Shown here piece after piece: positions 1 to 8,211 of a DNA stretch of 64,000 nt. The position numbers and the translations under genes are program-made. The first letter of the stretch is position 1. Each line of letters starts with the position of its first letter. Source of the DNA: Paenibacillus sp. 19GGS1-52 (GTDB lineage: Bacteria > Bacillota > Bacilli > Paenibacillales > Paenibacillaceae). The notes beneath the pieces were generated by a model. The model ran no database searches. It was not told where the DNA came from and was given only the letters and a program-made list of their open reading frames with translations. The DNA lies in NCBI RefSeq assembly GCF_022369515.1, contig NZ_CP059724.1:6262001-6326000 (forward strand), in the 5' to 3' direction.

Positions 1-73
1 CTGCAGAAAACAACGAAGTCAAAAGCACGACGGTTGCAAGCACACGGGTTGTCAGTGCGTTACTCCTTTTCAC
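1..73 (-). CDS. Secreted protein, N-terminal fragment (runs off the left edge)
   Basis: A GTG start at 71-73 is preceded on the minus strand by a strong Shine-Dalgarno (AGGAGG, 8 nt upstream). The 24 visible codons begin MKRSNALTTR and continue with a hydrophobic run (VLATVVLLTSLFSA), which is a typical n-region plus h-region of a Sec signal peptide. The rest of the gene lies outside the window, so no function can be given. It is transcribed leftward. The AT-rich stretch to its right would hold its promoter. Confidence 0.6.
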   Translation of the reverse strand, partial: MKRSNALTTRVLATVVLLTSLFSA

Positions 74-579
74 TTCTTTATTCCTCCTAATGAATGTATT
101 GATTTCATTAGAACAATATAGGGTCTAAACTAGATTCATTCAATTCATGCATTGTAAATTCAAATCAATTCTATGTTAATTCGCGAGGGGAATTCTCGTC
201 TTCGCTGTAGATTTCATTTAGTTAACGGCACCTTCAAATCTCGTTACTGATTATATATGTAATAAAATGTATAATTTTAGGGGGAGGCTGTTGCCTTGTA
301 GTAGCTCTGGAATATTCAATAAAAAGCAGTCCTGCCAACAATAAAATCGCTGAATCAAAATTCCCGAATGAAAAGCTGCCCACAAAAATAGAGCCTAGTC
401 CAATTGTTAGCTCAGTGTATAAATTCGACGTTTATTCCCTATTAATGGATGAATAAATATTCAATAAAATGAAGATATTTTTGTATTTTTATCCTTCCAC
501 AACGTAAAAAAAGAGCAATAAGAACCGGAAGCTACTTAAGCTCCTGATTTTCTCATGCTCTTTTTTGTTGAATATTCCC
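74..579. other. AT-rich intergenic region with possible gene remnant
   Basis: No convincing intact gene. On the minus strand, 234-430 reads as about 60 open codons of membrane-protein character (hydrophobic GLGSIFVGSFSFG, then SAILLLAGLLFIEYS, then a polar tail). It lacks an ATG, and a TAA lies two codons upstream, so it could be the degraded end of a small membrane protein or chance. The right end (505-566) is the terminator of the chemoreceptor gene. Confidence 0.4.
505..566 (-). terminator. Intrinsic terminator of the chemoreceptor gene at 580
   Basis: On the minus strand AAAAAAGAGCA pairs with TGCTCTTTTTTT. A weaker inner hairpin (GGAGCTT / AGCTTCC) lies in the loop, and the right arm itself ends in the T run. 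It lies just after the stop codon of the 580-2301 gene. Confidence 0.75.
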
Positions 580-2301
580 TTAAACTTTAAATCGTTCCAC
601 CAAAAGATTTAGTTCACCCGACATTTTCTCCAACAATTCCACAAATGTCGAAATGCCTTTCATATCTTGAACCTGATCCTCAGCCGCCATAGATACAACC
701 TGCACTCGTTCTGTAGTCTGTATAGAAATGAGTGCCGACTCCGCTACCGAAGCCTCAACCTGCTCCGAACCTGCTGCCACTTCCTGCGATACGGCTGAAA
801 CCTCCTGCGCCTGTTCGCTCACTTTTTTCACTTCATTTATTATCCGCAGGAAAGATTCTCTTGTGTCACGGACAATCGATACGCCATGTTCAATTTCCTT
901 ACGTTCCTGCTCCATCGCTTGAATAACCGAGCCCATTTCTTGTTCTATCTCATCTGATACTGTAGAAATAGTATTTACCGAAACTTGAGACTCCACAGAC
1001 AATTTGCGGATTTGATCCGCTACTACTGAGAACCCTCTTCCATATTCACCAGCCCGAGCGGCTTCAATGGCTGCATTTAGGGCAAGTAAATTCGTCTGTT
1101 CGGCAATATTCCGGATAACACTAACCATCTCTCGCACTTCATCCGTACTAACGGATAATGCCTGCAGTTTTCCAGAGGTCTGATTGGAGTATGAGGTGAT
1201 CTCTTGCATCTGTTGGATAATATGCGTTATATAGGCTTCACCTTCTTCGGCAGCGACCGCAGTGATCTGAGTAGAATCGGCCACTATTGCTGTTGAATAG
1301 GCTATTTTCTGAATTCCATCACTTACCTCCTGCATGGAACGTTCCACTTCATTTCCTCTAGCTACCTGCACTTCAGCTTGGGAGGCTGTTTCCTTCATTT
1401 GTTCTGAAATCTGGATGCTGGCCGCGCTCACCGACTCCGTGGATAAACCGATTTGCTTGGAGGCTGTATAAATATCTTTCGAAGTATGACGGATCACCCC
1501 GATCATGATATTTAATTCGCTAACCATTTGGCCAAAAGAGACGGATAATCGTCCAACCTCATCCTTTTGCTTCACTTCCAATTGCACGGTGAGATCACCG
1601 TCCCTTACTTTTTGCATATTTTCGGTTAATTCTTTAATAGGCTGAGTGATATATCGTGAGAATAAATACGTTAGGGCAGAGGTACCTAGGATGAACAGTA
1701 CAATAATCCAGACAGTCCGACTCCGATTGTGCTGCATGAGTTCATAAATACTGGACGCATCAAAGTCTGCACCAAGAATGCCAATCATATTTCCAGCTGA
1801 ATCTTTAATAGGTAAATAAGCGGAGAGGAGTTCACCATACGTCGCATCTTGGTAAAGATCGCCGATCTGTGTTTGTTGGTTATCAAAGGCTTTGACCAAC
1901 AGCTCTGAAGGCTCAGGTTCGTTTTGTCCCAATGGGGAAAAATCAGCAGCGGCAGAATCCAGCGGCATTCCATCTACTATGTATGTATATTGAGTTTTTC
2001 CGTTGTTTTCCGCTTTGGCCATTGTATATAAGTATTTTAAGCCGTTCACTTCACGGATATTGCTAAGCTTCTCTCTAAGCTCTTTATAATAATTATTTTC
2101 GCCCGACTCTGGATTAATCGTTATGTACTTGGCCATATCTATTTCTTTCAGTGCATTTTCACCAATTTGTTGCGCTTGCAAGCCTATAGACTTCTGCACC
2201 AGATTCTCAGATGAATTTAAGAAAATCAATCCCAATAATGAACTTGTTACCAATAGTAAAATAGTGAAAAATAACATCATTTTTAGACGCAGACTTCTCA
2301 T
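580..2301 (-). CDS. Methyl-accepting chemotaxis protein
   Basis: Membrane chemoreceptor of 573 aa. A transmembrane helix at about residues 8-30 is followed by an extracellular Cache-like sensor to about 193, a second helix (about 195-217), a HAMP linker and a long cytoplasmic coiled-coil signalling domain. The hairpin tip that contacts CheA/CheW is intact near residues 400-420 (EQTNLLALNAAIEAARAGE). The ATG follows AAGGAGCGAATTA. It stands alone between its own terminator and the bshB2 terminator, with no chemotaxis genes nearby, so the ligand cannot be inferred. A second receptor of the same general type is at 52257. Confidence 0.93.
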   Translation of the reverse strand: MRSLRLKMMLFFTILLLVTSSLLGLIFLNSSENLVQKSIGLQAQQIGENALKEIDMAKYITINPESGENNYYKELREKLSNIREVNGLKYLYTMAKAENNGKTQYTYIVDGMPLDSAAADFSPLGQNEPEPSELLVKAFDNQQTQIGDLYQDATYGELLSAYLPIKDSAGNMIGILGADFDASSIYELMQHNRSRTVWIIVLFILGTSALTYLFSRYITQPIKELTENMQKVRDGDLTVQLEVKQKDEVGRLSVSFGQMVSELNIMIGVIRHTSKDIYTASKQIGLSTESVSAASIQISEQMKETASQAEVQVARGNEVERSMQEVSDGIQKIAYSTAIVADSTQITAVAAEEGEAYITHIIQQMQEITSYSNQTSGKLQALSVSTDEVREMVSVIRNIAEQTNLLALNAAIEAARAGEYGRGFSVVADQIRKLSVESQVSVNTISTVSDEIEQEMGSVIQAMEQERKEIEHGVSIVRDTRESFLRIINEVKKVSEQAQEVSAVSQEVAAGSEQVEASVAESALISIQTTERVQVVSMAAEDQVQDMKGISTFVELLEKMSGELNLLVERFKV

Positions 2302-2358
2302 TAATTCGCTCCTTTTCCTTCTACATCAAGACTTTCAAACAAGTATAACTGCATTTTC

Positions 2359-2410
2359 AAAAAAAGAAAGAGCCTAAGTGAAGGATTTTTACGTCCTCCT
2401 CAGGCTCTTG
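2359..2410 (-). terminator. Intrinsic terminator of the GH94-yojF-bshB2 operon
   Basis: AGAGCCT (2369-2375) pairs with AGGCTCT (2402-2408), with a GAGGA/TCCTTC inner match. On the minus strand it is followed by a run rich in T (TTTCTTTTTTT). Confidence 0.85.
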
Positions 2411-2434
2411 CTCCATGCAGCTCTGATAACTTCC

Positions 2435-3169
2435 CTAGTATTGCTCGACGCAGGTCGCTACAAACAAATCATCCTGCTGCTGCGTCATAGTCGCTCTACT
2501 GCCTTTTAAAAAATACTCATATCTCCCGAATTTCGCCAATGCTTCCTGATCGTCCTGCCATACCCACTCATCAATTTCCGTCTGGCAACGGTGGTCGCGA
2601 AAGGCAGCCAGCTTGGCCTCCAAATGGGCAAATACGTCGATTTTGACGACATCCTGTCGAGTATAGCCGAATCCTTCCGGGTGCTCCATCGTATCGCCAT
2701 AACTGATGAAATATAAAGACTCTTTACGCCCGGTGATCTCCGCTGCGGCAGTCGCCGCTTTGCCGATCGCGCAATGATCCGGATGTCCGCCAAGCTTCTC
2801 ATGAAAAGTAAGGATAACGTCTGGATTCACTTCGTTGATAAGCTCTGCAATCCTGTTGGTTAATTGGACTTCGTCGGTAAACTCCACTGTTTTGTCGCGG
2901 ATATCAAAAAAAATAAGCTGCTGGATGCCCAAGCTATCACAGGCACGGCGCAATTCCAGTTCACGAATGGCTGGCATCGTTTCACGGTTGATGTAAGCCG
3001 GATTGCCCATACGACGCCCCATTTCGCCTCGTGTAGCGCTCACTAGCGTAATGTCGACTCCCTCACTAGCGTATTTCGCGAGTGTGCCTCCGCAGATAAA
3101 AGTTTCATCATCAGGATGAGCAAACACGGCCAGCAGCTTCCGAGTTGTTGCTTTATGGGTCTTGTTCAT
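2435..3169 (-). CDS. bshB2: Bacillithiol biosynthesis deacetylase BshB2
   Basis: PIG-L/LmbE-family zinc deacetylase, 244 aa. The family removes the acetyl group from GlcNAc-malate in bacillithiol synthesis. The metal and catalytic motif AHPDDE is at residues 17-22, and a downstream HPDH motif lies at about 128-131. The ATG overlaps the stop codon of the yojF homologue (ATGA), indicating translational coupling. B. subtilis also has yojF-yojG (bshB2) side by side, which supports BshB2 over other PIG-L proteins. Firmicutes often also have a BshB1; this window cannot tell whether one exists elsewhere. Confidence 0.9.
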   Translation of the reverse strand: MNKTHKATTRKLLAVFAHPDDETFICGGTLAKYASEGVDITLVSATRGEMGRRMGNPAYINRETMPAIRELELRRACDSLGIQQLIFFDIRDKTVEFTDEVQLTNRIAELINEVNPDVILTFHEKLGGHPDHCAIGKAATAAAEITGRKESLYFISYGDTMEHPEGFGYTRQDVVKIDVFAHLEAKLAAFRDHRCQTEIDEWVWQDDQEALAKFGRYEYFLKGSRATMTQQQDDLFVATCVEQY

Positions 3170-3477
3170 TCCGGAAACGGCTCCTTTCCCAAATGCAGAG
3201 CGACGTTCATTCGCCCCTTATCGTCATACCCGGCTAATAGCAGACGACCCTGTCCATCCCGTTCATAGTGCGTGAGTGCTTCCATCCGCAGCCAGCCCAA
3301 CTCATCGAACCGCAGAGCTACCCGAAATGAATCTTCCCCGGCAATAAAGGCTTCCGTAACCTTAACCTTGTAATTGCGGACAAAGACAAAGGAAGTCGCC
3401 TCGCTGTGAATATAGACTTCTTCGCCAACGTAGGCCTGAAGTTCAGCCTCCACTTGGTTCCTGCTTATTAAGTTCAT
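3166..3477 (-). CDS. yojF: YojF family protein (DUF1806)
   Basis: Small soluble protein of 103 aa that matches the YojF family by sequence character (for example EEVYIHSEATSFVFVRNYKVKV, read here in two blocks) and by its position directly in front of bshB2. No catalytic motif is visible and the molecular role is unknown; a link with bacillithiol metabolism is inferred only from conserved adjacency. The start follows GAAAGGAAACC. The gene lies 18 nt after the stop of the GH94 gene, so the three are probably cotranscribed. Confidence 0.85.
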   Translation of the reverse strand: MNLISRNQVEAELQAYVGEEVYIHSEATSFVFVRNYKVKVTEAFIAGEDSFRVALRFDELGWLRMEALTHYERDGQGRLLLAGYDDKGRMNVALHLGKEPFPE

Positions 3478-3495
3478 TATGATTGGTTTCCTTTC

Positions 3496-5886
3496 TTAAC
3501 CATTCAGGGACGGGATTTTGACCAGTACGCTATATTCTGCACCTGCTGTCAAATCCTTGATGATCCCATCCACAATATGATTGCCATTGACATACACTTC
3601 AGTTTTTTCAACGCCTGATTCGCGCTTGATGTCGATATGCAGTTCTGCACCTCTAAAGGTACGTTTGACCGTGACCTCTTGCCATTCCGAAGGAAGCTGT
3701 GGATGGATCTGGATGCCTGCTTCATTCCCTTTTAATCCAAATAAACCATCGATCAGACAGCGATACACCCACGGAACCGTGCCTGTATTGAACAAATGAC
3801 TGGAGCGCCCAGCTGTATTGGGATACTGTCTATAAGCACCACGATAATAATTGGGTATAAACACAGGCAACTGGCCTCGTCTGATCACATCCGCAGGGTC
3901 TGGTCCTGGAAGCATCTTTCGCAGCAGACGATACGCATCATCTTGCTCTCCCACTTGGTACAATGCATAGATATAAAAGGCTGCAGCATGGTTATAGACA
4001 GCTCCATTTTCCGCCGTTCCCGGGAACTTCTGTGTAACTCGGCCCACATCCTCCCGCATTGCAGTGTAAGCTGGGGCCAGTTTCTCAACACCATAAGGTG
4101 TCTCTAATTGCTCCTCAACCGCCTGCATTAATTTCTTCTGCTTCACTGGATCGGCAGCACCACACAATAGTGCCCAGCCCTGAGGATTTATGAAGATACG
4201 ACCTTCCTTATCGGTGCTAATGCCAAAGACAATATTGTCATCCGTGATTCCACGCGCGTACCATTCGCCATCCCATAAATATTTGTTAATGACCACATTC
4301 GTCTCATTCGCAGCCAAGCGGAACCTGTTGCTGGTTTCCAGTTGTTCACTTTTCTCGCAAATATCAGCCCATATGATAAATGCATAAGCCGAAGCCATCG
4401 TCAGCCAGCCGGAAACACCTTTTCCTTTATAACCAACCATATTCATCGGGTCACACCAGTCGCCTTGATCGATAAAGTTCAAACCCCGTTCATCTCTCGC
4501 ACCCATCAGCCAGTCCATCGCCCGATTGATGTGTTCGAATACGGAAGCCACTTCCTCACCATCCGCAAAAGGGACCTTTTCATACAGAATGGTATAATCA
4601 TTCGTTTCATCCAAATAGGTACTTAGGCAAATAGGCAGCCACACACAATGATCCGTATGAGGAACCTGATTAATATATTTCAACTCCGCCGCTTCATGCA
4701 AAATAATACCATCCGGCATGGCACCGCTTGCATTTTGCTGGCTTAACGCTGTCACGAATGCTGCTCTGGCTATCTGTGGCTTAATATAGCTCATGCCCAT
4801 ATTGTCTTGCAGGTAGTTCCGGGTTTGGGGATCCGTGGTAAGACGGTTGGTTTGACCATGATAATACATTTGCCGCGGCAACCAATGGTTCACAAAATTG
4901 TCCAAGTCAGCATCCGGCGTCTTGATCTCAATACACCCTCTGCCTTCCCTTATGTATTCTGCATATTCCCGTTCAGCTTGGACAAAACCATCCTCACCAC
5001 TCGCATTTCGATCTACGAACAAGCTTTGGCGGATCTGCGCAATCTCTGCTTCGTCTTTAGCTGGACCAAATATAAACCGATAGGCCTGCTCTTCACCTGG
5101 CTCCAGATGCAATCGATATTGCAGAACCGCAACCGGCGATTCATAACGGGATTCTCCTTTGGACAACACTTCATTCTGGATCGATGATGGGGAGGTAATA
5201 CCGCCTTCTCCTTCAAAAGCCTCTTGGTTCACTTCCCAGGCGGAAGGCTCTTGATCTGCTAATAGGAAAGTCTTGTCTTTCAACAGCTTAATCTTAGCGT
5301 AATCCTGATATTTCTGATAAGGTGTAATCGCAGAAGCTACAATCCCCTGCAACTCTTGCTTATACTCACCCGATTGATTCATCCAGGACATATAACCAAT
5401 GGTAAAATAGGGATAGATGCTGATGTTCCGTTTCGTTTGCGAAAGATTTGTGACTTTAACCCGCCATAGTTCCATGGCATCCTCTTTAGGTAGACTCAGA
5501 GTCATTTCTATACCAATACCATCGCTTTCGATCTTCCAGACTATATTATTTTTGCCTACAGCAAAGGTATATTTATCAGGTAATGTGCGAACCGGCTCAT
5601 AAGGGACAGAGAACACTTTCCCATTCTCTTCATCCTTCACATAGACAAAACGGCCGGGATGATGCGCATAATAAGGCTGCTCCGGTTGCATAAACGTCTT
5701 CGCTTCCAAATTTGGCGCATACGAATATTTGGCAGGTTCCGGCTGCATATACTGAGCTACAGCATAGCCGCGACAGTTCATATGAATCATCATCTTCTCA
5801 TTCCATAGAAATCCCGAAGCCTTGGGAAGGCTAGTAGGACTCAGCAGTTCATAATATTCATTGTCATCCGTTGCTCTTATCATCAT
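3496..5886 (-). CDS. GH94-type glycoside phosphorylase (cellobiose-phosphorylase-like)
   Basis: Cytoplasmic protein of 796 aa, with no signal peptide, close to the 800-820 aa of cellobiose and chitobiose phosphorylases. An N-terminal beta-sandwich is followed by an (alpha/alpha)6 barrel. The segment DQGDWCDPMN, then GKGVSGW, matches the GH94 catalytic region in which the Asp of GDW acts as general acid (here D476). The C-terminal block with NTGTVPW and IQIHPQLPSEW is also typical. These enzymes phosphorolyse beta-glucosides to sugar-1-phosphate; the actual disaccharide cannot be read. The RBS AGAGAGG precedes two ATGs. It is the first gene of an operon with yojF and bshB2, a pairing with no obvious metabolic logic. 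Confidence 0.85.
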   Translation of the reverse strand: MMIRATDDNEYYELLSPTSLPKASGFLWNEKMMIHMNCRGYAVAQYMQPEPAKYSYAPNLEAKTFMQPEQPYYAHHPGRFVYVKDEENGKVFSVPYEPVRTLPDKYTFAVGKNNIVWKIESDGIGIEMTLSLPKEDAMELWRVKVTNLSQTKRNISIYPYFTIGYMSWMNQSGEYKQELQGIVASAITPYQKYQDYAKIKLLKDKTFLLADQEPSAWEVNQEAFEGEGGITSPSSIQNEVLSKGESRYESPVAVLQYRLHLEPGEEQAYRFIFGPAKDEAEIAQIRQSLFVDRNASGEDGFVQAEREYAEYIREGRGCIEIKTPDADLDNFVNHWLPRQMYYHGQTNRLTTDPQTRNYLQDNMGMSYIKPQIARAAFVTALSQQNASGAMPDGIILHEAAELKYINQVPHTDHCVWLPICLSTYLDETNDYTILYEKVPFADGEEVASVFEHINRAMDWLMGARDERGLNFIDQGDWCDPMNMVGYKGKGVSGWLTMASAYAFIIWADICEKSEQLETSNRFRLAANETNVVINKYLWDGEWYARGITDDNIVFGISTDKEGRIFINPQGWALLCGAADPVKQKKLMQAVEEQLETPYGVEKLAPAYTAMREDVGRVTQKFPGTAENGAVYNHAAAFYIYALYQVGEQDDAYRLLRKMLPGPDPADVIRRGQLPVFIPNYYRGAYRQYPNTAGRSSHLFNTGTVPWVYRCLIDGLFGLKGNEAGIQIHPQLPSEWQEVTVKRTFRGAELHIDIKRESGVEKTEVYVNGNHIVDGIIKDLTAGAEYSVLVKIPSLNG

Positions 5887-5990
5887 CGTGCCTCTCTTTC
5901 TTCATTTAACTTATCATCTTTGAATTATACCTTATCTCCACTATGACTGTCATAGACAAGGTAGCTAATTCATCGTAAGGAGCGACAAAT

Positions 5991-6569
5991 ATGATCATAT
6001 TCCCAATCATTCCGTGGCTGATCTCCAGCGTGTTCTTCTTATCGATGCTGTCCATTGTAGCCGTCAGCTGGAAGAATGGAATATCGCCGATGCCCACCTC
6101 AAGACCTGTACGGAAGGCGGTTATACAAGAGGTGAACCGGATTCCTGGATACGTAAACGTTGTAGAAGCCGGCTCCGGCTGGGGAACGCTGGGTCTGGAT
6201 GTCATTCGCCATTGTCCAGGAAAAAGGCTGACAGGTATTGAAAATTCCAGCATCCCCTTATGGTCCTCCCAACTGCTAGCCCTGTTTGGTACACGTTGGC
6301 TGCACGCAGCGAACAGTCGGGATAAGCTCCATGGAAGGCTTCGTTACCTACGCGGGAATATTTACAGCAGCTCATACGGTCATGCGGATATCGTCCTCTG
6401 TTATTTGTTCCCTGGAGCGATGAAGCAGTTGGTGGACAAGTTCAAGCATGAACTGTTGCCTGGTGCGGTGGTCATCAGCGTCTGCTTTACCCTTCCCGGC
6501 ATGATGCCTGTCCGCACAGTAACTTGTAACGATACTCTGCGGACCAAGGTGTATGTGTACACTTTTTAA
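5991..6569 (+). CDS. Class I SAM-dependent methyltransferase with N-terminal membrane helix
   Basis: 192 aa. An N-terminal hydrophobic segment (about residues 3-26) suggests membrane attachment. The SAM-binding motif I reads VVEAGSGWG at 57-65. The C-terminal part keeps the late strands of the Rossmann fold (ADIVLCYLFPG, then LPGAVVISVCF). The overall size fits small orphan methyltransferases, and the substrate is unknown. The ATG is preceded by AAGGAG at good spacing. It is transcribed divergently from the GH94 operon, and the 100-bp gap must hold both promoters. It has no partner gene on its own strand. Confidence 0.75.
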   Translation: MIIFPIIPWLISSVFFLSMLSIVAVSWKNGISPMPTSRPVRKAVIQEVNRIPGYVNVVEAGSGWGTLGLDVIRHCPGKRLTGIENSSIPLWSSQLLALFGTRWLHAANSRDKLHGRLRYLRGNIYSSSYGHADIVLCYLFPGAMKQLVDKFKHELLPGAVVISVCFTLPGMMPVRTVTCNDTLRTKVYVYTF

Positions 6570-6582
6570 ACTACTATCCACA

Positions 6583-6626
6583 CAAAAAACAAGCAAGCTC
6601 AGGAATTAACCTGAATCTTGCTTGTT
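6583..6626 (-). terminator. Intrinsic terminator of the amino-acid permease gene
   Basis: On the minus strand AACAAGCAAG.. pairs with ..CTTGCTTGTT, with an inner CAGGT/CCTGA pair, followed by TTTTTTG. It lies between two convergent genes, and the T run is only on the minus side. Confidence 0.85.
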
Positions 6627-6660
6627 GGGATCTCTATAGTTCAACCTTGTTGTTCTTCCT

Positions 6661-8028
6661 CTACTCTTCAACCTTCTGCCGTTTCCCTATGCCGAAGACA
6701 TAATAACCCACAATGACAATCAGGAGGAAAGTAGCCCCAACAATTAATGATGTATGCGTATCCGGGTTGAACCACATTCCAACCAACACCAGCGACAAGA
6801 AAATGATCGTAATGTAGTTGCTGACAGGGAAGAATAAAGACTTAAAGGGATGATCCTTCATCTCATCCTTCCGTGCCTTCCTGAATCTAAATTGACTGAA
6901 GGCCAAGGCCAACCACGGCACCATCCCCGGAAGAATACTGGCACTGTAAATATACAGAAACAGCTTGGAGTCAGGCGCGATGTAATTAAATAAGACGCCC
7001 AATAACAGCAAGGATATGGTAGTAATGATACTATTTCGGGGGACACCACTTTTCGATACTTTCCCGAAGAACTTAGGAGCTTGTCCATTTTTGGCCAAGG
7101 TATATAGCATTCTCCCCGCACTGTAAATCCCGCTGTTGCAGCCCGACATCGCTGCCGTGAGCACCACAAAATTGATGATGCCTGCAGCAGCTACAATGCC
7201 TACCTTGGCAAAGGTCATCACGAAGGGACTGCCGTTCTCGCCCACTTCATTCCACGGATAAATGGTGACAATGATAAAGATAGCACCCACGTAGAAAATT
7301 AATATGCGCCAGATAATATTTTTGATCGCTTTTTGCAAAGTGACTTTAGGATTCTCTGCTTCACCGGCTGTAATCCCAACTAATTCTATGCCCTGATAGG
7401 CAGCCGTCACGATGCAGAGGGCAAACAGAAATCCCTTCAAACCACCTGCGAAAAAACCGCCATGCATATAAAGGTTCGAGAGCCCAATCGGCACCCCGCC
7501 ATTCCCTAAACCGAAGAAAATCATCCCTGTTCCCACAACCAGCATAACGCCAATGGCGACAACCTTGATCATGGCGAACCAAAATTCAAACTCCCCATAA
7601 AATTTCACTGCCGCTAAATTCGCCGCTGCAATAATCCCTACACCCGCGAGCGCAGGCAGCCATTGCGGAATGTTCGGGAACCAATAGCCCACATAAATTC
7701 CAATCGCCGTAACCTCCGCCATCCCTACCGTTACCCATAGGAACCAATAACTCCAAGCGGTCAGGAAACCGGCCAACGGATGAATATACTTATGGGCAAA
7801 AGTAGCAAAGGAGCCCGTCACCGGTTCAAGAACCAGCATTTCCCCCATGATTCTCATCACAAAAAACATAATAATCCCAGCCAGCAGATACGCCAGCAGC
7901 ACAGAAGGTCCAGCCCATTGGATTGTACTTGCCGAGCCCATGAACAAGCCTACACCGATGGTGCCTCCAAGTGCGATCAGTTCAATATGCCGCGCCTTAA
8001 GTCCTCTAGTTAGTTGTTTTGTTTCCAA
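6661..8028 (-). CDS. Amino-acid permease, APC superfamily
   Basis: Integral membrane transporter of 455 aa with about 12 helices. The first helix carries the APC signature (LIALGGTIGVGLFMG), and the helix 6-8 region has GIELVGITAGEAENP. The AAT-type amino acid:cation symporter subfamily fits; the substrate cannot be assigned. I chose the TTG at 8026-8028 because AAAGGGAGCG lies just upstream and the protein then begins METKQLTRGLKARHIELIAL-like, the usual family start. The longer reading from 8064 has no ribosome binding site. Single-gene unit with its own terminator. Confidence 0.88.
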   Translation of the reverse strand: METKQLTRGLKARHIELIALGGTIGVGLFMGSASTIQWAGPSVLLAYLLAGIIMFFVMRIMGEMLVLEPVTGSFATFAHKYIHPLAGFLTAWSYWFLWVTVGMAEVTAIGIYVGYWFPNIPQWLPALAGVGIIAAANLAAVKFYGEFEFWFAMIKVVAIGVMLVVGTGMIFFGLGNGGVPIGLSNLYMHGGFFAGGLKGFLFALCIVTAAYQGIELVGITAGEAENPKVTLQKAIKNIIWRILIFYVGAIFIIVTIYPWNEVGENGSPFVMTFAKVGIVAAAGIINFVVLTAAMSGCNSGIYSAGRMLYTLAKNGQAPKFFGKVSKSGVPRNSIITTISLLLLGVLFNYIAPDSKLFLYIYSASILPGMVPWLALAFSQFRFRKARKDEMKDHPFKSLFFPVSNYITIIFLSLVLVGMWFNPDTHTSLIVGATFLLIVIVGYYVFGIGKRQKVEE

Positions 8029-8211
8029 AAAAACGCTCCCTTTCGTGTGTGTAACACCTATCATAATATGTAAGTATATCAGACTGCTGTGACATTCATT
8101 AACGCATTGCAGAATTACTCCGCCGAATCAGGTATATGCTTACTTTATTTGCAACTTTTTGGAAAATAAAACGTCTACATTGAAATAAGTAGCCTAAGGA
8201 GGACAACGGAA

